Shown piece by piece: positions 1 through 4,809 of a stretch of DNA of 5,984 nucleotides (positions are counted from its first letter, which is position 1; each line of letters begins with the position of its first letter). Under the pieces are notes generated by a model. The model did not search any database, was not told the DNA's origin, and worked only from the letters and a program-made list of their open reading frames with translations. The position numbers and the translations under genes are program-made. The DNA comes from VRUE01 sp036524775. GTDB lineage: Bacteria > Actinomycetota > Thermoleophilia > Solirubrobacterales > 70-9. The stretch spans positions 1 to 5,984 of the forward strand of contig DATDBO010000051.1 of NCBI GenBank assembly GCA_036524775.1. Direction: 5' to 3'.

Positions 1-104
1 AGCGCGCCGAGATTCCGCCAAGCTCCAGTCCCGTGGGATACAGGATCGACAGCAGCGGCGAGCTGATCGCGCTGGAAGAGGGCGAAAGGCCAGACTGCGA
101 ATGA
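1..104 (+). CDS. 3' end of an unidentified gene overlapping cinA
   Basis: The frame that uses codons starting at position 3 is open from the left edge to a TGA at 102-104. It encodes a hydrophilic C-terminus of 33 visible residues ending ...GELIALEEGERPDCE. Most codons end in G or C, as in the real genes of this window, which supports coding. Its stop overlaps the cinA start as ATGA, an arrangement typical of translationally coupled genes. The visible tail has no motif that I recognise. In related gene orders pgsA or rimO often precedes cinA, but this tail is not membrane-like as PgsA would be and does not resemble a RimO TRAM end, so I leave it unnamed. The cinA frame is also open back to the left edge, so the coding assignment is probable rather than certain. 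Confidence 0.5.
   Translation, partial: RAEIPPSSSPVGYRIDSSGELIALEEGERPDCE
83..89 (+). promoter_or_regulatory. Ribosome-binding site of cinA
   Basis: A purine run (GCGAAAGG, with the AAAGG core at 85-89) lies about 11 nt before the ATG at 101, inside the end of the upstream gene. It is a moderate Shine-Dalgarno match and supports the 101 start. No -10-like TANNNT hexamer precedes this start, unlike thpR, rny, the 4512 gene and miaB. Confidence 0.5.
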
Positions 105-1381
105 GCCCCGTCAGGGCGGGGATCGTCGTCACCGGCACCGAGGTGCTGACCGGGCGGATCGCCGACCGCAACGGCCCCTGGCTCTCCGAGCAGATGGCCG
201 GGCTGGGCGTCGAGGTCGCCCACATCCTCGTCGTCGGCGACCGGCCCGAGGACCTTGAGGCAGCGCTGCGCTTCATGGCCGGCGAGGGGATGGACCTGAT
301 CGTGACCTCGGGCGGGCTGGGGCCCACCGCCGACGACCTGACGGCCGAGATCGTCGCCCGCTTCGCCGGCGTCGACCTCTACCTGGACGAGGAGATGGAG
401 GAGAAGATCGCCGCGATCCTGCGCAACTTCGCCCGTCGCTTCAGCTTCGACGAGGAGGCGGTGCGGGAGGCGAACCGCAAGCAGGCGATGATTCCCGAGG
501 GATCGCTGTCGCTCGACCCGGTCGGCACGGCACCGGGCCTCGTCGTGCCGGCCGACGGCCGGGTGGTGGTCGTGCTCCCCGGCCCGCCGCGCGAGCTGCG
601 GCCGATGTGGCCGCGGGCGGTCGAGTCGCGGCCTGTGCAGGCGATCCTCGCCCGCGCGACGCCGTTGCTCTCCTACACCGTGCGCATGTTCGGCATCCCC
701 GAGTCGGAGATCGCCATGAGCCTGCGCGAGATGGAGGCCGGCGGCGTCGAGCTCGGCGAGGTCGAGATCACCACCTGCCTGCGTCGCGGCGAGATCGAGA
801 TCGACGTGCGCTACCGAGCCGAGGCGGCGCCGGTCGCCGAGGCCGTGCGCGCCGGTCTCGTCGACCGCCACACCCGCCACCTCTTCAGCCTCGACGGCGA
901 GACGATCGACGCGCAGCTGGCAAGGCTGCTGCAAGACCGCAAGCTGGCCGTGGCCGAGTCCTGCTCCGGCGGCCTGCTGGCGGCGCGGATCACCGACCTG
1001 CCCGGAGCCTCCGCCTACTTCGCCGGCGGCGCGGTCACCTACTCGAACGAGGCCAAGGCCAAGCTGCTCGGCGTCGACCCGACGCTGATCGAGCGACACG
1101 GGGCGGTTTCGGCTGAGGTCGCCGAGGCGATGTCGCGCGGCGCCCTGGAGCGCTTCGACGCCGACGTCGCCGTCGCGATCACCGGCATCGCCGGGCCCGA
1201 CGGGGGCAGCGAGGAGAAGCCGGTCGGCTACGTCTGCTTCGACGCTCGTCTCGCCGACGGCACGAGCATCGCCCGCGACCCGGTCATCCCCGGCGGCCGC
1301 GAGGACGTCCGCGAGCGCTCCGCCCTGGTCGCCATGCACCTGCTGCGCACCCTGCTTGGCGACCACGACGCGCCTCTGTAG
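101..1381 (+). CDS. cinA: CinA family protein: nucleotide pyrophosphatase domain plus NMN deamidase domain
   Basis: This 426-residue protein has the full two-domain CinA length. The N-terminal MoaB/MogA-like (MoCF) domain, residues about 5-175, shows TGTEVLTGRI (11-20), the signature TSGGLGPTADDLT (69-81), KQAMIPEG (127-134) and LPGPPREL (159-166). A linking region of about 80 residues follows. The C-terminal CinA_C/PncC domain, about 265-420, shows AESCSGG (285-291), YSNEAKAKLLGV (314-325) and AITGIAGPDGGSEEKPVG (359-376). In the family the first domain has ADP-ribose pyrophosphatase activity and the second deamidates nicotinamide mononucleotide to nicotinate mononucleotide, recycling NMN left by NAD-dependent DNA ligase. 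Both motif sets look intact, so a bifunctional cytosolic enzyme is likely. The start at 101 fits the family N-terminus. It overlaps the preceding stop (ATGA) and has a GAAAGG ribosome-binding site 11 nt upstream. One oddity is Asp139 where the motif is usually NPVGTAPG. Despite the name, a role in competence is not implied. Confidence 0.95.
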   Translation: MSPVRAGIVVTGTEVLTGRIADRNGPWLSEQMAGLGVEVAHILVVGDRPEDLEAALRFMAGEGMDLIVTSGGLGPTADDLTAEIVARFAGVDLYLDEEMEEKIAAILRNFARRFSFDEEAVREANRKQAMIPEGSLSLDPVGTAPGLVVPADGRVVVVLPGPPRELRPMWPRAVESRPVQAILARATPLLSYTVRMFGIPESEIAMSLREMEAGGVELGEVEITTCLRRGEIEIDVRYRAEAAPVAEAVRAGLVDRHTRHLFSLDGETIDAQLARLLQDRKLAVAESCSGGLLAARITDLPGASAYFAGGAVTYSNEAKAKLLGVDPTLIERHGAVSAEVAEAMSRGALERFDADVAVAITGIAGPDGGSEEKPVGYVCFDARLADGTSIARDPVIPGGREDVRERSALVAMHLLRTLLGDHDAPL

Positions 1382-1407
1382 GGGAAGGCGGCACGCACTT
1401 TTTGCAC

Positions 1408-1430
1408 TTGACGCGCAACTCGCGCGTCGG
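1408..1430 (+). repeat. Inverted repeat between cinA and thpR
   Basis: Arms GACGCGC (1410-1416) and GCGCGTC (1422-1428) are perfect reverse complements around a 5-nt AACTC loop. Two T-G wobble pairs could extend the stem to 1408-1430. No T-run follows, so it is not a standard intrinsic terminator. It begins within a TTGACG hexamer (1408-1413) and ends 9 bp before the probable thpR -10 box. It could be an operator or a weak cinA terminator. Confidence 0.5.
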
Positions 1431-1437
1431 GACCGCC

Positions 1438-1443
1438 TATGGT
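1438..1443 (+). promoter_or_regulatory. Probable -10 box for a leaderless thpR-recA transcript
   Basis: TATGGT fits the TANNNT -10 core and is followed by 7 nt and then the ATG at 1451, so transcription would begin at or next to that ATG. No Shine-Dalgarno is visible. The best -35-like hexamer, TTGACG at 1408-1413, is 24 bp away, which is too far for a standard promoter. The -35 is therefore weak or absent, possibly replaced by an activator at the adjacent inverted repeat. Confidence 0.5.
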
Positions 1444-1450
1444 CGCCGCG

Positions 1451-2053
1451 ATGGCGAAGGAGAGGTTGAAGAGCCCGCGGGCGCGGTTGTTCGTCGCCCT
1501 CGACCTGCTCGACTCCGTGCGTGCGAGGATCGCGGCGTGGGGCCTCGAGGCGCTCGCCGATCCGGCGCTGCGCCCGGTCCCGGCCGAGTCGCTGCACGTC
1601 ACCCTCGCCTTCCTCGGCTGGACGGCGGAGAAGGAGATCCCGCGGCTGGAGGAGATCGTCGCCGCGAGCGGTGGGCCGGCGCCGACGATCGAGCTCGGCG
1701 ACCCGGCGCCGCGACCGGAGCGGGGGCGGCCGCGCCTCTTCGCCCTGCCCGTCGACTCCTCAGGCACGATCGCCTTGCAGGCCGGGCTGCAGGAGCGGCT
1801 GGTCGCGGCGCGGCTGTACGAGCCTGAGAAGCGCCCTTTCTGGCCGCACGTGACCGTCGCCAGGGTGCGGCGCGAGGAACGCGGCTCGAAGCGGCCGGCG
1901 CGGGTTTCGAAGCCCCCCGGAGCGCTGCCGAAAGATCTTTCCCGGACGTTCTGTGGCGTCCGATTGACGCTCTACCTTTCGCAACTCCAGCCGCAGGGTG
2001 CGCAGTACACCCCGCTGGCGCAAGTCGAGCTGCCCGCAGGTGGGCGGCAGTGA
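1451..2053 (+). CDS. thpR: RNA 2',3'-cyclic phosphodiesterase (2H phosphoesterase family)
   Basis: This 200-residue protein belongs to the two-histidine (2H) phosphoesterases, formerly annotated LigT. The two HxTx motifs are HVTL (residues 49-52, followed by AFLG) and HVTV (133-136, in FWPHVTVARV). Both catalytic His/Thr pairs are intact, and the N-terminal RLFVALDL is also typical. Family enzymes hydrolyse RNA 2',3'-cyclic phosphate ends to 2'-phosphate, and some ligate tRNA halves in vitro. The protein should be cytosolic. I chose ATG 1451 over the in-frame ATG 1439. The earlier one lies inside the TATGGT hexamer, has no ribosome-binding site and adds only MVAA. The stop at 2051-2053 overlaps the recA ribosome-binding site, so the two genes are very likely co-transcribed and translationally coupled. 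The physiological substrate in bacteria is unsettled. Confidence 0.92.
   Translation: MAKERLKSPRARLFVALDLLDSVRARIAAWGLEALADPALRPVPAESLHVTLAFLGWTAEKEIPRLEEIVAASGGPAPTIELGDPAPRPERGRPRLFALPVDSSGTIALQAGLQERLVAARLYEPEKRPFWPHVTVARVRREERGSKRPARVSKPPGALPKDLSRTFCGVRLTLYLSQLQPQGAQYTPLAQVELPAGGRQ
1931..1940. repeat. AT-rich palindrome inside the 3' part of thpR
   Basis: AAAGATCTTT is a perfect 10-bp palindrome standing out from GC-rich surroundings, about 125 bp before the recA start. It spans codons for Lys-Asp-Leu-Ser that use unusually A/T-rich third positions. It could be a binding site affecting recA or a chance result of codon choice. Confidence 0.3.
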
Positions 2054-2057
2054 GGTG
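2052..2057 (+). promoter_or_regulatory. recA ribosome-binding site overlapping the thpR stop
   Basis: GAGGTG lies 6 nt before the ATG at 2064, a good Shine-Dalgarno at ideal spacing. It shares bases with the thpR TGA (2051-2053), so ribosomes finishing thpR would feed recA. This site decides the recA start: the in-frame ATG at 1998 lies within thpR, lacks such a site and would add 22 residues unlike any RecA N-terminus. Confidence 0.85.
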
Positions 2058-2063
2058 AAAGAG

Positions 2064-3173
2064 ATGGCAGACAAGAAAGCGGCTCTGAAAGACGCCTCGG
2101 CGAAAGAGGCGAAGGCGAAGGACGCGGCGCTGGAAGCGGCCGTGACCCAGATTGAGCGCGACTTCGGCCAGGGTGCGCTGATGCGCCTCGGCGCCGACGC
2201 GACGATCAAGATCCCGGCGATCCCGACCGGGGCGCTCGCGCTCGACCTGGCGCTGGGCATCGGCGGCGTGCCGCGCGGGCGGATCGTCGAGATCTTCGGT
2301 CCCGAGTCCTCGGGCAAGACGACGCTGATCTACCACATCATCGCCGAAGCCCAGAGCCGCGGCGGGATCTGCGCCTTCATCGACACCGAGCACGCGATCG
2401 ACCCGTCCTACGCCCGCAAGATCGGCGTCGACACCGACGAGCTGCTCGTCTCCCAGCCCGACTACGGCGAGCAGGCGCTGCAGATCGCCGACCGCCTGAT
2501 CGCCTCCGCCGCGATCGACGTGGTCGCGATCGACTCGGTCGCGGCGCTGACGCCGAAAGCCGAGCTCGACGGCCAGATCGGCGACACCACCGTCGGCCTG
2601 CAGGCGCGGCTGATGTCGCAGGCGATGCGCAAACTGGCTGGCAACCTCAACCGCACCAACACCGTCTGCCTCTTCACCAACCAGATCCGCGAAAAGGTCG
2701 GCGTCCAGTTCGGCTCGCCGGAGACGCAGCCGGGCGGGCGGGCGCTGAAGTTCTATTCCTCGCAGCGGCTCGACATCCGCCGCATCGAGACCCTCAAGGA
2801 GGGGACCGAGGCGGTCGGCAACCGGGTGCGGGTCAAAGTCGTCAAGAACAAGGTCGCCTCGCCCTTCCGCCAGGCCGAGTTCGACATCGAGTACGGCGTC
2901 GGCATCTCGCGCGAGGGCGGCCTGCTCGACTTCGGCATCGAGCACGACCTGGTGCAGAAATCGGGCTCGTTCTTCTCCTACGGCAAGACGCGGCTCGGCC
3001 AGGGGCGCAACAACGCCAAACAGTTCCTCGCCGAGAACCCCGAGATAGCGAGCGAGCTGGAGGCCAAGATCCGCGCCGCGCTCGGCATCGGCGCCGAGGG
3101 GGCCGTTCCCGTGGCCGAGGAGCAGCCGGCCGCAACCGAGGAGCCACCTGTCGCCGAGGCGCAGGCCGCGTAG
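2064..3173 (+). CDS. recA: Recombinase RecA
   Basis: RecA polymerises on single-stranded DNA, pairs it with homologous duplex using ATP, and stimulates LexA-type self-cleavage. The 369-residue product shows Walker A GPESSGKTT (79-87), catalytic Glu109 in DTEHAIDP, Walker B VVAIDSVAAL (153-162) and loop L1 around GQIGDTTVG (170-178). MSQAMRKLAG follows at 184-193. Loop L2 follows TNQIREKVG (205-213), with PETQPGGRALKFY at 219-231, and GISREGGLLDFG is at 280-291. The N-terminus is longer and richer in Lys/Ala than usual, with the conserved QIERDFG only at 29-35. The C-terminus (about 346-369) is a low-complexity Ala/Glu/Pro acidic tail, as is common in RecA. There is no intein. The gene is coupled to thpR, and no recX follows it. 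I see no GAAC-N4-GTTC type SOS box before thpR or recA, so control by LexA is not evident from this window. Confidence 0.98.
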   Translation: MADKKAALKDASAKEAKAKDAALEAAVTQIERDFGQGALMRLGADATIKIPAIPTGALALDLALGIGGVPRGRIVEIFGPESSGKTTLIYHIIAEAQSRGGICAFIDTEHAIDPSYARKIGVDTDELLVSQPDYGEQALQIADRLIASAAIDVVAIDSVAALTPKAELDGQIGDTTVGLQARLMSQAMRKLAGNLNRTNTVCLFTNQIREKVGVQFGSPETQPGGRALKFYSSQRLDIRRIETLKEGTEAVGNRVRVKVVKNKVASPFRQAEFDIEYGVGISREGGLLDFGIEHDLVQKSGSFFSYGKTRLGQGRNNAKQFLAENPEIASELEAKIRAALGIGAEGAVPVAEEQPAATEEPPVAEAQAA

Positions 3174-3178
3174 CCGAT

Positions 3179-3206
3179 TAGACAAACACGCCCCCAGGAG
3201 TACCCT
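3179..3206 (+). promoter_or_regulatory. Probable promoter for leaderless rny mRNA
   Basis: TAGACA (3179-3184, five of six matches to TTGACA) and TACCCT (3201-3206, TANNNT) are separated by 16 bp, a standard spacing. TACCCT is followed by 9 nt and the ATG at 3216. No Shine-Dalgarno is present. This is the best complete -35/-10 pair in the window. Confidence 0.6.
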
Positions 3207-3213
3207 GGGGCGT
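3188..3213 (+). repeat. Stem-loop between recA and rny overlapping the rny -10 box
   Basis: CCCCAGG (3192-3198) pairs perfectly with CCTGGGG (3204-3210) around a 5-nt loop. ACG (3188-3190) pairs with CGT (3211-3213) if C3191 bulges, giving a 10-bp stem. No T-run follows, so it is at best an atypical terminator for recA. Its 3' arm ends two bases before the rny ATG. In read-through RNA it would mask that start. Confidence 0.65.
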
Positions 3214-3215
3214 AG

Positions 3216-4466
3216 ATGAAATTCAGCTTGCCGCCGTGGACGTGGTCACGCGGCAACGGCTCGGCACCCGATCCGGTGCTTGGCCGGTTGGAGGCGCTGG
3301 ACGCGCAGCTCGCCGAGCTGCGGCGTGCCGAACTGGAGCGGATCTCCTCGTTGACCGCCGAGGAGGCACGACAGGTGCTGCTCGACGAGGTCGAGGAGGA
3401 GGCTCGGCGCCATGCCGGCCTCGCCCTGCGCAAGATCGAGGAGGAGACGCGGCTCGAGGCCGATCGCCGTGCCCAGCGGATCCTCGCCACGGCGACGCAG
3501 AGGCTCGCCGCACCCTACGTCGCCCGCACGTCCACCCAGCTCGTCCACCTGCCCAACGACGCGATGAAGGGCAGGATCATCGGTCGCGAGGGGCGCAACA
3601 TCCACGCCCTCGAGCAGCTCACCGGCGTCGACGTGATCGTCGACGACACGCCGTCGGCGGTGCGCATCTCGTGCTTCGACGGGATGCGTCGCGAGGTCGC
3701 CCGCCTGACGCTCGAACGGCTGATCGCCGACGGCCGCATCCATCCCGCCCGTTGCGAGGAGGCTTTCGAGCAGGCATCGCGCGAGGTCGAGGAGCGGATC
3801 GTCGAAGAGGGCGAGCGCGCGGCCCTCGACGCGAACGTCAACGGCCTCCACCCGCGCTTGATCGACCTGCTCGGCAGGCTGCAGTTCCGCACCAGCTACG
3901 GGCAGAACGTGCTCGGCCACCTGGTCGAGTCCTCCTACCTCGCTTCGCTGATCGCACTGGAGCTCGGCGCCGCCGCGGACATCGCCCGGCGGGCGGCTTT
4001 CCTGCACGATGTCGGCAAGGCGGTCGACCAGGAGGAAGATGGGTCGCACGCGCTGGTCGGCGCCCGCCTCGCCCGTCGCCACGGCGAGAGCGAGGTGGTC
4101 GCCCACGCGATCGAGGCGCACCACGACGAGGTCGAGCCGCGCACGGTCGAGGCGGTCGTCGTCCAGGCTGCCGACGCCCTCTCCGGGGCGAGGCCCGGCG
4201 CCCGCGGGGACACGCTGGAGGGGTACGTCGCCCGCCTCCGGGACCTCGAGGCGCTTGCCTCCCGCCACGCGGGAGTGGAGCGGGTCTACGCGATGCAGGC
4301 CGGCCGCGAGATGCGGGTGATGGTCGATCCCGGCGAGGTCGACGACGAGGGGGCGGCCCTGATCTCCCACGAGATCGCCGCCGCGATCGAGCGCGAGATC
4401 TCCTACCCGGGCCAGATCAAGGTCACCGTGATCCGCGAGAGCCGCGCGACGAATTACGCCCGCTGA
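3216..4466 (+). CDS. rny: Ribonuclease Y, short form without a membrane anchor
   Basis: RNase Y is the endoribonuclease that starts mRNA decay in many bacteria lacking RNase E. At 416 residues this one is about 100 shorter than the usual ~510-520. The KH domain carries MKGRIIGREGRNI (117-129) and DDTPSAVRIS (143-152). The HD domain carries His235, HDVGKA (264-269), SHALVG (277-282), HHDEV (302-306) and QAADALSGARPGAR (317-330). The C-terminus YPGQIKVTVIRE (397-408) is characteristic. The catalytic His/Asp residues look complete. What is missing is the N-terminal transmembrane helix and much of the coiled coil: residues 1-20 are polar and Trp/Pro-containing, and charged helix runs only from about 21 to 95. 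The start cannot be moved upstream because an in-frame TAG (3213-3215) directly precedes the ATG. The enzyme is therefore probably cytosolic or attached through a partner. The KH-HD core makes the family call secure. Confidence 0.95.
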   Translation: MKFSLPPWTWSRGNGSAPDPVLGRLEALDAQLAELRRAELERISSLTAEEARQVLLDEVEEEARRHAGLALRKIEEETRLEADRRAQRILATATQRLAAPYVARTSTQLVHLPNDAMKGRIIGREGRNIHALEQLTGVDVIVDDTPSAVRISCFDGMRREVARLTLERLIADGRIHPARCEEAFEQASREVEERIVEEGERAALDANVNGLHPRLIDLLGRLQFRTSYGQNVLGHLVESSYLASLIALELGAAADIARRAAFLHDVGKAVDQEEDGSHALVGARLARRHGESEVVAHAIEAHHDEVEPRTVEAVVVQAADALSGARPGARGDTLEGYVARLRDLEALASRHAGVERVYAMQAGREMRVMVDPGEVDDEGAALISHEIAAAIEREISYPGQIKVTVIRESRATNYAR

Positions 4467-4496
4467 GGGCCTCGATGCGGAGTCGGCGGGAGTGGA

Positions 4497-4502
4497 TAGG
4501 AT
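4497..4502 (+). promoter_or_regulatory. Probable -10 box for the small membrane protein gene
   Basis: TAGGAT fits TANNNT and is followed by 9 nt and ATG 4512, matching the leaderless arrangement at rny. A weak -35-like TCGATG is at 4472-4477. The AGGA inside the hexamer could instead serve as a weakly spaced Shine-Dalgarno about 10 nt from the ATG, so this case is less clear than the others. Confidence 0.45.
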
Positions 4503-4511
4503 GCCGCGCGC

Positions 4512-4766
4512 ATGGACTACGAATTGATCTTCTACGTCTCCGGCGGCGTGCTCGCCGTGTCGGCGGTCGTCTTCACCTTCCTCGGCCTGCGGATCGAGAA
4601 GTTCCCCGGCCGCGCCGCGCCGCTGGTGGCTGTTTGGTTCGTCGCCCTGGTCGGGCTCTCGGCCACCTTCGCCGTGCTCCACTCCCAGCACGAGGAAGAG
4701 CACCGCGAGCACGAGGCCGGCCTGCCGCACGCCACGGAAGAGGCGGAAAAGGAGGAGGCGGAGTAG
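4512..4766 (+). CDS. Small two-helix membrane protein with His/Glu-rich tail, function unknown
   Basis: I do not recognise this 84-residue protein. Two hydrophobic segments, about residues 5-26 and 36-57, are long enough to span the membrane. The connecting loop carries Arg27, Lys30 and Arg34, while the N-terminus (MDYE) is acidic. By the positive-inside rule the loop is cytoplasmic and both ends are outside. The tail (57-84) is unusual: His57, His60, His64, His67 and His73 lie among many Glu residues (HSQHEEEHREHE at 57-68), followed by a strongly acidic end. Such a tail could bind metal ions or act as a charged spacer. There is no cleavable signal peptide or lipobox. Codon use matches the neighbours, and the gene has its own probable start signal, so it is very likely real. 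It lies 45 bp after rny and 43 bp before miaB. Since RNase Y here lacks its anchor, a membrane partner role is conceivable but untested. Confidence 0.8.
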   Translation: MDYELIFYVSGGVLAVSAVVFTFLGLRIEKFPGRAAPLVAVWFVALVGLSATFAVLHSQHEEEHREHEAGLPHATEEAEKEEAE

Positions 4767-4795
4767 CACCGCCTCCCGGCTCGGTTTCGGGCCTC

Positions 4796-4801
4796 TAACC
4801 T
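4796..4801 (+). promoter_or_regulatory. Probable -10 box for leaderless miaB mRNA
   Basis: TAACCT fits TANNNT and is followed by 8 nt and ATG 4810. No Shine-Dalgarno lies between, and no convincing -35 is visible near 4773-4780. Support comes mainly from the same arrangement before thpR, rny and the 4512 gene. Confidence 0.5.
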
Positions 4802-4809
4802 TCTGGGCC

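Noticed and set aside
1439..1450. Earlier in-frame ATG for thpR
   Set aside because: It falls inside the TATGGT hexamer, lacks a Shine-Dalgarno and adds only four residues. ATG 1451 is better placed, though 1439 cannot be excluded by sequence alone.
1944..1961. Inverted repeat GGACG...CGTCC in thpR as a possible SOS-type operator
   Set aside because: The arms are 5 bp with an 8-bp spacer, do not match the known LexA motifs, and short GC-rich repeats like this are frequent here by chance.
1998..2063. Upstream in-frame ATG giving RecA 22 more residues
   Set aside because: It lies within thpR, has no ribosome-binding site, and the extra residues are unlike RecA. The ATG at 2064 has GAGGTG at good spacing.
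1599..3185. Long open frame on the minus strand (528 codons) across thpR and recA
   Set aside because: It is antisense to two unmistakable genes and its translation is low-complexity, rich in Arg/Ala/Leu/Asp. Such frames arise because G/C-ending codons avoid stops on the opposite strand.
3188..3213. Standard intrinsic terminator after recA
   Set aside because: The hairpin is good but is followed by AGATGAAATTC rather than a T-run, and it runs into the rny start codon, so it is recorded only as a stem-loop.
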